Positions 1 to 5,146 of a stretch of DNA of 5,296 nt are shown here, piece after piece. The notes under the pieces were generated by a model. That model was not told the origin of the DNA. It saw only the letters and a list, made by a program, of their open reading frames with translations, and did not search any database. How positions within the stretch are numbered: position 1 is the stretch's first letter; every line of letters starts with the position of its first letter. The DNA lies in NCBI GenBank assembly GCA_015523685.1, contig WAJW01000025.1:1-5296 (forward strand), read 5' to 3'. The position numbers and the translations under genes are program-made. The DNA comes from Archaeoglobaceae archaeon (GTDB lineage: Archaea > Halobacteriota > Archaeoglobi > Archaeoglobales > JdFR-42).

Positions 1-221
1 ATCTGAGGGTGGCAATGGCCCGTGGAACACACTGCTATGCCCGCCGTGAAATCAAGGAAAACGTTGCCATCAACATCCTCCACGTACATTCCACTGCCAC
101 TCTTTACCACAAGGGGGTAGTGCCTCGTAAGGGATGGAGACATGAACTCACTGTCAAGTCTGAGAATTTCCCGGGCCTTCTCACCCGGAACCTCCTTTAT
201 ATTGATTCCTGAAAACTCCAT
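1..221 (-). CDS. Class III PLP-dependent aminotransferase (4-aminobutyrate/ornithine type), N-terminal part, runs off the left edge
   Basis: The first 73 codons of a class III (fold type I) pyridoxal-phosphate enzyme are visible; the C-terminal part, including the PLP lysine, lies outside the window. The N-terminus has the family pattern seen in archaeal 4-aminobutyrate and ornithine aminotransferases: PGEKAREIL near residue 12, SPSLTRHYPLVV at residues 29-40, YVEDVDGNVFLDFTAGIAV at residues 46-64, then TGHCHPQ. The ATG at 221 is the first possible start, because in-frame TAA and TGA codons lie 7-12 nt upstream. No Shine-Dalgarno is present, but a TATA box is centred 28 nt upstream, so a leaderless mRNA is likely. 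It lies 48 nt behind the AOR gene on the same strand. The exact substrate is open: the same subfamily includes the amino acid racemases known from Thermococcales, so transaminase versus racemase cannot be decided from this part. Family confidence is high. Confidence 0.9.
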   Translation of the reverse strand, partial: MEFSGINIKEVPGEKAREILRLDSEFMSPSLTRHYPLVVKSGSGMYVEDVDGNVFLDFTAGIAVCSTGHCHPQ

Positions 222-244
222 GGAAATTTATCAATGAATACCTC

Positions 245-253
245 TATTTTATA
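245..253 (-). promoter_or_regulatory. TATA box of the aminotransferase gene
   Basis: On the minus strand this reads TATAAAATA, centred 28 nt upstream of the ATG at 221. Archaeal TATA boxes sit about 26-28 nt before the transcription start, so transcription would begin at or within a few bases of the start codon. The gene could therefore be expressed separately from AOR, although read-through from AOR across the 48-nt gap is also possible. This is a sequence match, without experimental support. Confidence 0.6.
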
Positions 254-269
254 CTGATGGTCACTTCCA

Positions 270-2129
270 TTAAAAATCCATCTCAATATCATCAATCCCG
301 AGGAAGTGCAGGATTGCCTCTGTCGGTTTTCCCTCTGAATCCCATCCCCTGGCTGAGTAGTACTGTCCGAGCATCTCTTCCAGTTCCTCCTCCTTCACAA
401 TTCCTCCTGCACTTTTTCCATGGAGTATGGGTTCGTTGAGTGCTCTGTGAGGTAGTCTATCCTCCTCCTTTCCCACACCCTGCCTTAAATTGAAAATCCT
501 TGCCATGTTCACCATTCTTTCTCCTGCCATAAGAAGATCCCACACGTTAACATCCAGACCTGTTACCGCATGTACTATCTCAACAAGCCCCTCCGCATAG
601 AACATGTGCCTCGAAAATTTGCATATTCCAAGAGCATCATAGAGAGCCATCAGATCCTCATGCATCTTAACCATGAATCCCCTGTCTTTAAATGAGAAAC
701 GATCCACACCGCTGAATACCCACCACTTTCCGCTCAATTCCGTGCCATAAATGCAGGATGTGAGATGGCATCCACCTCTGAAAGAGACGGAAAATGCAAG
801 GGCGATACCTTTGGAAGCTCTCACGTCATATGCAGGTAGTTCCATCCCCTTGACCTCAATCGCATATTCCATTCCATCGTTTATCCTTTCAACAGCCCTT
901 TTCACACCATCTGACAGCATCTCTCCAGCCTTACCTCTCCTCAGCGCCATATCTTCCAGAGCCCTCAGAATCCCATCCTCATCTCCGAAAGAAAGGTTCA
1001 GACCTATATCCTCCTTTTTAAGAATACCATTTTCAAGACATTCAATAGCCCATGATAGAGTTAATCCCGCTGAAATTGTATCTATCCCGTATATATCGCA
1101 TATCTCATTGCCCTTTGCCACAGCCTCAATATTATCAACCTCAAGATTTGTGCCAAGTGAATAGAGAGTTTCATACTCCACTCCATCCACCCTGCATGCA
1201 TACTTCCCATCTTCAACAACAAAGAGCTTCCCGCATGGCTTGTTGCATCCCGGACACCCTGTCCTTTTTTTAACATATCTGGGTACCCAGTAGTAGGGAT
1301 CGAGTTTGCTCTTTTCATTGTCCTTTAAAGAGTCATACACCTTCTTAAAATAGCTGAATTTCCAGTTCCTCGATGGTATTGCCCCCACTTCCCTGTTCAT
1401 CCAGTCGTAAAACTCTCCTGTACCGTAATCCATGTCCGCTTTCGCTGAAGGATGCTCCCTCAATTTCTTCCTCCACTCCCTGTTCAGCTCATTCAGCCTT
1501 TCCCTGTCATATACGTCTATCTGCTTATCACCTCTGACAAGAACTGCCTTCAGATTTTTGGACCCCATGACCGCACCTGCCCCTCCTCGTCCAGCCTGTC
1601 TGTCATCACAATCTATCATAGCAATTCTTGATTTTTTTTCACCCGCAGGACCTATAATTGCTGTGCTGAAATCTCCATACTCCTCTTTCAGCTTTTCTCT
1701 TGCCCTCCTTATATCCAAACCCCACGTATCGGTGGGTTCAATCCTCACCCTTTCATTCTCGATAACAATAACCGACGGGTCATCGGCCCTGCCCGTTATG
1801 AAAAGCATATCATACCCGGAATTCTTAAGAGCCACCCCAGCTCTCGCTCCCACAACAGATCTCCCGAGTGTGCCAGTCAGAGGTGATTTGAATAAAAATG
1901 TGGTTTTTGATGCAGTGGGAACCCCTGTCCCGGTCAGCAATCCCGGGCACATGACGAGAGGATTTTCAGGAGATAGAGGGTCAACCGCTCTGATTTCATC
2001 AATCAGAAGTCTCAATCCTGTCCCCATTCCCCCCAGGAAAAGGGTAAAATATTTTTCTGGCAGAGAGAGTGTTTCAAAATCTCCCCCGGATAAATCCACC
2101 TTAAGAATATTGTTCCACCAGCCATGCAT
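270..2129 (-). CDS. aor: Tungsten-dependent aldehyde ferredoxin oxidoreductase (AOR family), full length
   Basis: This 619-residue protein has the full architecture and usual length (about 600-650 aa) of the AOR family: cytoplasmic enzymes that oxidise aldehydes to carboxylates with a tungsten bis-pyranopterin cofactor and one [4Fe-4S] cluster, passing electrons to ferredoxin. The N-terminus MHGWWNNILKVDLSGG matches the typical family start. A glycine-rich pterin-contact motif GGAGAVMGSKNLKA lies at 182-195. Cluster ligands are C292, C295 and C299 (CPGCNKPC) with the distant fourth cysteine C503 in DALGIC. The pterin-binding motifs are DTISAG (350-355) and DALGIC (498-503). E318 (GVEYET) and H455 (GGCHL) correspond by spacing to the glutamate and histidine near the active site of Pyrococcus AOR. 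The C-terminus RGWDSEGKPT is also typical. GGAGG lies 13 nt before the ATG, rather far, but the match of the N-terminus supports this start. The substrate class (broad AOR, FOR or an unassigned paralogue) cannot be fixed. The aminotransferase follows on the same strand. Confidence 0.95.
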   Translation of the reverse strand: MHGWWNNILKVDLSGGDFETLSLPEKYFTLFLGGMGTGLRLLIDEIRAVDPLSPENPLVMCPGLLTGTGVPTASKTTFLFKSPLTGTLGRSVVGARAGVALKNSGYDMLFITGRADDPSVIVIENERVRIEPTDTWGLDIRRAREKLKEEYGDFSTAIIGPAGEKKSRIAMIDCDDRQAGRGGAGAVMGSKNLKAVLVRGDKQIDVYDRERLNELNREWRKKLREHPSAKADMDYGTGEFYDWMNREVGAIPSRNWKFSYFKKVYDSLKDNEKSKLDPYYWVPRYVKKRTGCPGCNKPCGKLFVVEDGKYACRVDGVEYETLYSLGTNLEVDNIEAVAKGNEICDIYGIDTISAGLTLSWAIECLENGILKKEDIGLNLSFGDEDGILRALEDMALRRGKAGEMLSDGVKRAVERINDGMEYAIEVKGMELPAYDVRASKGIALAFSVSFRGGCHLTSCIYGTELSGKWWVFSGVDRFSFKDRGFMVKMHEDLMALYDALGICKFSRHMFYAEGLVEIVHAVTGLDVNVWDLLMAGERMVNMARIFNLRQGVGKEEDRLPHRALNEPILHGKSAGGIVKEEELEEMLGQYYSARGWDSEGKPTEAILHFLGIDDIEMDF

Positions 2130-2142
2130 GGCTTTAATATAA

Positions 2143-2147
2143 CCTCC
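2143..2147 (-). promoter_or_regulatory. Possible ribosome binding site of AOR
   Basis: GGAGG on the minus strand, 13 nt before the AOR ATG. The spacing is longer than usual for archaeal Shine-Dalgarno sites (about 6-9 nt). It would lie upstream of the transcript if the TATA-like box at 2155-2162 is the true promoter, so its use is uncertain. Confidence 0.35.
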
Positions 2148-2154
2148 TCTTATG

Positions 2155-2162
2155 ATTTAATA
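2155..2162 (-). promoter_or_regulatory. TATA-like box upstream of AOR
   Basis: The minus strand reads TATTAAAT preceded by an A-rich, BRE-like GAGCAAAA. The box centre is about 29 nt from the AOR ATG, the same geometry as at the other genes in this window, predicting an almost leaderless transcript. This conflicts with the GGAGG at 2143-2147, which would then not be transcribed. A farther alternative is the minus-strand TTAAAAAG at 2213-2220, which would give a leader of about 60 nt including the GGAGG. Confidence 0.4.
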
Positions 2163-2173
2163 TTTTGCTCCTG

Positions 2174-2245
2174 TTCCAGAATTCGCAATCAGAGAACGAT
2201 CTCAACGAAACACTTTTTAATGTTCAGGTAGAAACCATTCTGGAA
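2174..2245. repeat. 9-bp perfect inverted repeat in the divergent AOR/aldolase promoter region
   Basis: TTCCAGAAT at 2174-2182 and its exact reverse complement ATTCTGGAA at 2237-2245 are separated by 54 bp. The left arm lies just upstream of the AOR TATA-like box; the right arm covers the predicted transcription start and the first base of the aldolase ATG. This placement suits a pair of operator half-sites for one regulator acting on both genes. A chance dyad of this length in a region of this size is possible but not very likely (roughly a few percent). Confidence 0.4.
2206..2221 (+). promoter_or_regulatory. BRE plus TATA box of the aldolase gene
   Basis: CGAAAC at 2206-2211 resembles the TFB recognition element, and it is directly followed by the T/A-rich box CTTTTTAAT at 2213-2221. 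The box centre is 28 nt before the ATG at 2245, so the mRNA should be leaderless or nearly so. No Shine-Dalgarno sequence is seen before the ATG, which fits. Confidence 0.6.
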
Positions 2246-3039
2246 TGCCGGGTAAAACGCTCAGATTGAGACGTGTTTTCAATTCAAAATCCGGAAAAAC
2301 CCTGATAGTCCCCCTTGATCATGGTGTTTCATCAGGACCTTTGAGGGGCATAGAAAAAATGAGCAGTACGATACAGAAGGTGGTCATGGGAGGTGCAGAT
2401 GCCATCATACTCCACAGGGGGTATCTGAAGAGGATGGCTCCATTCGTTGGTAGAATGGGAATTATAATGCATTTATCTGCCAGTGCAGATTTTTCTCCTC
2501 TTTTCAACAAAAAGGTTCAGATCGGAGAGGTTGAAGAGGCCGTCAGGCTGGGAGCAGATGCAATAAGCGTTCACATTAATCTGGGTGGGAAATACGACGA
2601 TTTCATGCTTGAAACTCTGGGAAAAATAAGCAGAGAAGCTGAAGAGTGGGGTATGCCCCTTCTTGCCATGATGTACCCGAGAGGGGAGGTTGTAAGAGAT
2701 GAACAGGATATAGAACTGCTAAAACATGTTGTCAGAATAGCGGATGAATTTGGAGCGGACATTATAAAGACAAATTTCTCGAAGGATGATAGATTTGCAG
2801 ATGTCGTGAAGGGGTGTTCCGTTCCCGTGGTTATAGCGGGAGGTCCACCAGTTAGCTCGGATCTGGAGCTTCTCTCACTGATAGAGCATGCCATGTCCCT
2901 TGGTGTGGCAGGAGTTGCGATAGGTAGAAACGTTTTTCAGCATTCCAGACCTGAAATCCTGGTTAAAAGCATCTCAAAAATAGTTCACAACGGGTGGTCG
3001 GCAGAAAAAGCCAGGGAAATACTCAGGGAGGCGCCCTGA
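2245..3039 (+). CDS. aroA': DhnA-family class I aldolase, probably 2-amino-3,7-dideoxy-D-threo-hept-6-ulosonate synthase
   Basis: This 264-residue TIM-barrel protein belongs to the archaeal DhnA/DeoC-like class I aldolases, which work through a lysine Schiff base. The N-terminal run RLRRVFN followed by TLIVPLDHGVSSGP resembles the Methanocaldococcus MJ0400 enzyme (ADH synthase), which joins a 6-deoxy-5-ketofructose phosphate with aspartate semialdehyde in the first step of the archaeal shikimate route lacking DAHP synthase. Catalytic positions agree in identity and spacing with that family as I recall it: D25 (PLDHG), Y144 (MMYPRG) and K175 (IIKTNF). Phosphate-binding motifs IAGGP (197-201) and VAIGRNVFQH (224-233) are present. 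The start is set by the family N-terminus and the TATA box 28 nt upstream. The usual partner, the aroB'-type dehydroquinate synthase, is not in the window. An archaeal fructose-bisphosphate aldolase role is the main alternative. The 3' end overlaps the convergent sirtuin by 17 bp. Confidence 0.85.
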   Translation: MPGKTLRLRRVFNSKSGKTLIVPLDHGVSSGPLRGIEKMSSTIQKVVMGGADAIILHRGYLKRMAPFVGRMGIIMHLSASADFSPLFNKKVQIGEVEEAVRLGADAISVHINLGGKYDDFMLETLGKISREAEEWGMPLLAMMYPRGEVVRDEQDIELLKHVVRIADEFGADIIKTNFSKDDRFADVVKGCSVPVVIAGGPPVSSDLELLSLIEHAMSLGVAGVAIGRNVFQHSRPEILVKSISKIVHNGWSAEKAREILREAP

Positions 3040-3775
3040 TATCGAGATGTTTCTTCACGACCCGAAGTATTTCAGGCAGTGCTTTTCCCGCGTTCATTCT
3101 CAGCGAGACCTCGCAGAGATCTGATACAGGGGTTGAGTCGGGATTGATCTCTATAATCCTGGCATTTTTAACAGCAATAACGGGAAGGCTCGCTGCTGGC
3201 TGAACCACTGCAGAGGTCCCAACCACGAGCATCACATCACATTTTTCGGCGGATTCGTACGCCTTTCTTAAAATTTCTCCCGGAATCGTCTCTCCAAACC
3301 AGACCACGTCAGGCCTCGCTATGGCACCACATTCACATTCAGGAGGAATTTTTTTGAGGGGCACTTCATAGCTGTACCATTTTCTGCCATCTCTGATGCA
3401 TTTCAGCCTCCACAGGTTTCCGTGCAGTTCAATGATTCTCCTGTTTCCCGCCTTTCTGTGAAGTCCATCAACGTTCTGAGTTATGAGAAGGGAATTCTCC
3501 TTGATCCTTTCAAGTTCAGAAATTGCAATATGACCCGGATTTGGCTCTGCACGGGAAATTATCTGTCTCCTCCAGTCATACCATTCCCATACCAGAGCAG
3601 GGTCTCTGAAAAATGCATCAGGAGTGGCAAGCTGCTCAGGCCTGTACTTCCTCCAGAGTCCGTCCTTCCCTCTGAACGTCGGTACACCGCTTTCTGCAGA
3701 GATTCCAGCGCCTGTAAGTATAACCGGATACTCTGCATCCGCAATTATTCTTCCAGCCGTCTCTACCGGGTTCAT
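3023..3775 (-). CDS. cobB: NAD-dependent protein deacylase, class III sirtuin (Sir2/CobB type)
   Basis: This 250-residue protein is a complete sirtuin; the family removes acyl groups from lysines using NAD and releases nicotinamide and O-acyl-ADP-ribose. Visible motifs are GAGISAESGVPTFRG (22-36), TQNVDGLH (99-106), the catalytic histidine H118 in ELHG, RPDVVWFGE (154-162), VGTSAVVQPAASLP (185-198) and INPD (210-213). Y66 and R69 in WEWYDWRR form the YxxR signature of class III sirtuins, which in SIRT5 and CobB binds the carboxylate of succinyl- or malonyl-lysine. The zinc module is unusual: C126 is followed by D129 where a second cysteine is expected, and the second pair is C147-x-C149 instead of CxxC. 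The start codon overlaps the stop of the upstream wHTH gene (ATGA), implying translational coupling. Similarity to the Archaeoglobus Sir2Af1 type is evident. In archaea a plausible target is a chromatin protein or metabolic enzyme, which is inference. Confidence 0.95.
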   Translation of the reverse strand: MNPVETAGRIIADAEYPVILTGAGISAESGVPTFRGKDGLWRKYRPEQLATPDAFFRDPALVWEWYDWRRQIISRAEPNPGHIAISELERIKENSLLITQNVDGLHRKAGNRRIIELHGNLWRLKCIRDGRKWYSYEVPLKKIPPECECGAIARPDVVWFGETIPGEILRKAYESAEKCDVMLVVGTSAVVQPAASLPVIAVKNARIIEINPDSTPVSDLCEVSLRMNAGKALPEILRVVKKHLDIRAPP

Positions 3776-4017
3776 ACTCCCTTTATCTTTCTTGCCATCT
3801 CAACTCCGAGATCGGTCAGGGTGTAAACACCCCCATCATCATGTGCTATAAGACCCTTGCTCTCCATCTCCTCCACCATTGTGCTTACGATTTTTGCGGG
3901 ACTGTGGGTCTTTTTTGCAAGCTCTGAAAGGGTTGCTTTACCATCAGATTCAAGAACCTCAATGATCTGCCTTCTTTTCGGATTTCCCGCAATGAAACCG
4001 ATCAATTCCTCATGCAT
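3772..4017 (-). CDS. Small winged-helix transcriptional regulator (ArsR/MarR-like wHTH)
   Basis: This 81-residue protein consists of a single winged-helix domain. An N-terminal helix MHEELIGFIAGNPKRRQIIEVL leads into LSELAKK (30-36), the predicted recognition helix SPAKIVSTMVEEMESKGL (39-56), and a short wing around 57-67 with DGGVYTLTDLG, followed by a basic tail. The pattern GNPKRRQIIEVL is typical of small archaeal wHTH regulators. There is no visible ligand domain or metal-binding cysteine set. The ATG at 4017 has no in-frame start upstream near it and lies 28 nt from a TATA box, so the mRNA is probably leaderless. It is the first gene of a two-gene operon with the sirtuin (ATGA overlap at 3772-3775), so it may control its own operon and perhaps the divergent SRP RNA; this is inference. 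DNA target and signal are unknown. Confidence 0.85.
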   Translation of the reverse strand: MHEELIGFIAGNPKRRQIIEVLESDGKATLSELAKKTHSPAKIVSTMVEEMESKGLIAHDDGGVYTLTDLGVEMARKIKGV

Positions 4018-4039
4018 GTATATACATACACCGACAGAG

Positions 4040-4049
4040 ATATTAAATA
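4040..4049. promoter_or_regulatory. Shared TATA element between the wHTH-sirtuin operon and the SRP RNA
   Basis: ATATTAAATA reads as a TATA box on both strands. On the minus strand (ATTTAATAT, preceded by a BRE-like GCAAACT) its centre is 28 nt from the wHTH ATG. On the plus strand (ATATTAAAT) its centre is about 25 nt from the SRP RNA 5' end at 4069. It is the only good TATA-like sequence in the 51-nt divergent gap and lies at its midpoint. Confidence 0.6.
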
Positions 4050-4068
4050 GTTTGCATTATGCCACTAA

Positions 4069-4387
4069 GGTGGTGGGCTAGCCCGGGTGGTTCGGCGTCA
4101 CCTGTAACCCGAAATCGTCGATAGGCGGGGGGCGAAGCCGAAGGAAGCACCATGCGTGCTGGTGGTAAAGGGATGCACCATAACGATGATTTCCCGTCCT
4201 GCAGGATCAGCGGTTACGGAGAGGCTATCCGTAGGGATTGTTTCTCCGTATTTGCCGTGGGAACCGGTCCAGGCCCGGAAGGGAGCAGACCCACCACGGA
4301 CGTCTGATGCTTGCAGGGTAGCGGGAAAGAGGAGTGGTGCATCTACTGCCCCTCCACGCTGGTGCAACCGGAGGCGTGCCCACCACC
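4069..4387 (+). ncRNA. ffs: Archaeal signal recognition particle RNA (7S RNA)
   Basis: About 319 nt, the normal size for archaeal SRP RNA, the scaffold that holds SRP19 and SRP54 and targets ribosomes making membrane or secreted proteins to the translocon. The ends pair as helix 1: GGTGGTGGGC (4069-4078) with GCCCACCACC (4378-4387). A helix 3-type hairpin of the Alu domain, GGTG/CACC, follows the 5' strand. Helix 6 is TACGGAGA (4215-4222) with TCTCCGTA (4243-4250), capped through TCC/GGA by the tetraloop GTAG (4231-4234), a GNAR loop for SRP19. Helix 8 carries the most conserved motif, AGGCCCGGAAGGGAGCAGAC at 4271-4290, with the GGAA tetraloop (4277-4280) and the AGCA side of the symmetric loop bound by SRP54. 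The promoter is the shared TATA element upstream. No oligo-T terminator follows before the tRNA. The ends are taken from helix 1 and may be off by a few bases. Confidence 0.95.
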
Positions 4388-4408
4388 AAAAAATAATAAT
4401 AGCTTTAA
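4388..4408 (+). promoter_or_regulatory. A/T-rich candidate promoter of tRNA-Ser
   Basis: The run AAAAAATAATAATAGCTTTAA starts directly after SRP helix 1. The centre of TAATAATA is about 27 nt from the tRNA 5' end, so it could be an independent TATA box. Equally, the lack of a T tract here would allow co-transcription with the SRP RNA. Confidence 0.4.
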
Positions 4409-4424
4409 GGTAACCTTCTGGTGT

Positions 4425-4507
4425 GCCGGGGTAGCCGAGTGGTTAAGGCGCTGGTTTGCTAAACCAGTGTCCATACGGACGCGTGGGTTCGAATCCCACC
4501 CCCGGCG
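4425..4507 (+). tRNA. trnS: tRNA-Ser, anticodon GCT
   Basis: A complete cloverleaf with a class II long variable arm. Acceptor stem GCCGGGG (4425-4431) pairs with CCCCGGC (4500-4506), discriminator G at 4507. D stem GCC/GGC at 4434-4436 and 4447-4449. Anticodon stem CTGGT (4451-4455) / ACCAG (4463-4467) with loop TTGCTAA, anticodon GCT at 4458-4460, reading AGC and AGU serine codons. Variable arm GTCC/GGAC (4469-4472, 4477-4480). T arm GTGGG-TTCGAAT-CCCAC (4483-4499). CCA is not encoded (GTAT follows) and there is no intron at the usual position 37/38. It follows the SRP RNA by 37 nt in the same direction. Confidence 0.97.
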
Positions 4508-4509
4508 TA

Positions 4510-4519
4510 TCTTCTTTTT
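4510..4519 (+). terminator. Oligo-T terminator after tRNA-Ser
   Basis: TCTTCTTTTT starts 3 nt after the tRNA discriminator base and ends with five T residues. Archaeal RNA polymerase ends stable RNA transcripts at such T tracts. It would end the tRNA transcript, and the SRP RNA transcript if the two are joined. Confidence 0.6.
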
Positions 4520-4649
4520 GCTCAGCGCTACTGCAGGAAGAGTTTGCAGGATTATTTATTTTTATTGAACTGAGATCTCCTCCGATTTATATACCCCACA
4601 GAATGAAAAGAGTTAGTTGCCTTCAGAATTTTACCCTGGAGGCTCTCCC

Positions 4650-4671
4650 TGCTGGAAAAACATGTCCAGCA
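4650..4671 (+). other. Small hairpin cluster downstream of a TATA-like box
   Basis: TGCTGGA (4650-4656) and TCCAGCA (4665-4671) form a perfect 7-bp stem with an 8-nt loop. Just upstream, GGAG-GCT-CTCC makes a small stem around 4638-4648. The heptamer CATGTCC occurs twice in tandem (4661-4667, 4670-4676) and CCTGGAG twice (4635-4641, 4675-4681). With the TATA-like box at 4586-4593, transcription would begin near 4615, so the cluster could be part of a short RNA. No C/D or H/ACA box set could be made out. Confidence 0.25.
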
Positions 4672-4994
4672 TGTCCTGGAGACGACAGTTACAGCCGAAC
4701 CAGCGATGAAGAATGAGGAATTGATGAAAGATGCTGTTAATAAGCTGTACTTTCTGCTTCCCTCGCGTAAAGAAAATCCCACTGTATGATTAACCCCTGC
4801 TGATAGTTGAATGTGGTACCGCACACGCATACGGTATGATCCAGATCTTAAAGAGTCAGAGAGTACAGTCCTCATTTGCCATGAACATGGATAAAGGCGA
4901 TTATAACATGCAATGGGGTCTAAAAAAAGGAGATATTCTCCGTCAAACAGATGTTATCAGGAAACGGGTTTATAATCCATTTAAAGTGAGGTGT

Positions 4995-5146
4995 TTATGC
5001 CATCTCAATTCCAGTATCATCTTTTTTCCTTTTATCAACTCCTGTTACGTAAAATGCATTCTTCTCGAATTGTATGCCCAGCAGGTACCATCAACACACC
5101 CCGGAACACCTCTGAATATAAGCTCCTCACCAGCCTCTTTCTGAAC
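4995..5146 (-). pseudogene. Possible frameshifted gene remnant, unknown protein
   Basis: Reading the minus strand, one frame from 5146 to 5069 gives a sequence containing FRGVPGCVDGTCWAYN and then quickly loses character before a TAA at 5045-5047. The adjacent frame from 5069 continues with KNAFYVTGVDKRKKDDTG and ends at TAA 4995-4997. Joined at about 5069, the two give one smooth protein-like stretch of about 50 residues with codon use (AGA, AGG, ATA, GAG) like the real genes here, suggesting a single indel in a former gene. No start or upstream domain is visible and I do not recognise the family. It may be chance. Confidence 0.25.

Noticed and set aside
9..212. 67-codon plus-strand frame at the left edge
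   Set aside because: Antisense to the aminotransferase N-terminus, which has recognisable class III motifs.
1432..2142. Open frame of 236 codons on the plus strand opposite AOR
   Set aside because: Serine- and proline-rich shadow of the AOR gene; AOR has full family motifs on the other strand.
3422..3826. 134-codon plus-strand frame opposite the sirtuin
   Set aside because: No domain features; it is a mirror of the sirtuin coding sequence.
4098..4413. Open frames of 85-89 codons on both strands over the SRP RNA
   Set aside because: The region folds as SRP RNA with helix 1, helix 6 GNAR loop and the helix 8 motif; the frames are incidental in GC-rich structured RNA.
4311..4716. Plus-strand frames running through tRNA-Ser
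   Set aside because: They cross the SRP RNA 3' end and the tRNA; the peptide is a translation of the tRNA sequence.
4700..4735. Repeated GATGAAG/TTGATGAA words resembling C boxes of a C/D guide RNA
   Set aside because: No properly spaced CUGA D boxes follow, and the first position of the C box consensus does not fit.
4816..4836. TACCG/CGGTA inverted repeat with a 10-nt loop
   Set aside because: Only 5 bp with no T tract or nearby gene end; expected by chance.
4552..4875. 107-codon minus-strand frame
   Set aside because: Composition is unlike the real proteins here, no ribosome site or motif, and it overlaps better-looking plus-strand pieces.
4836..5144. 102-codon plus-strand frame
   Set aside because: The first third looks faintly protein-like, but the rest is low-quality and antisense to the possible remnant; no promoter, ribosome site or family motif.
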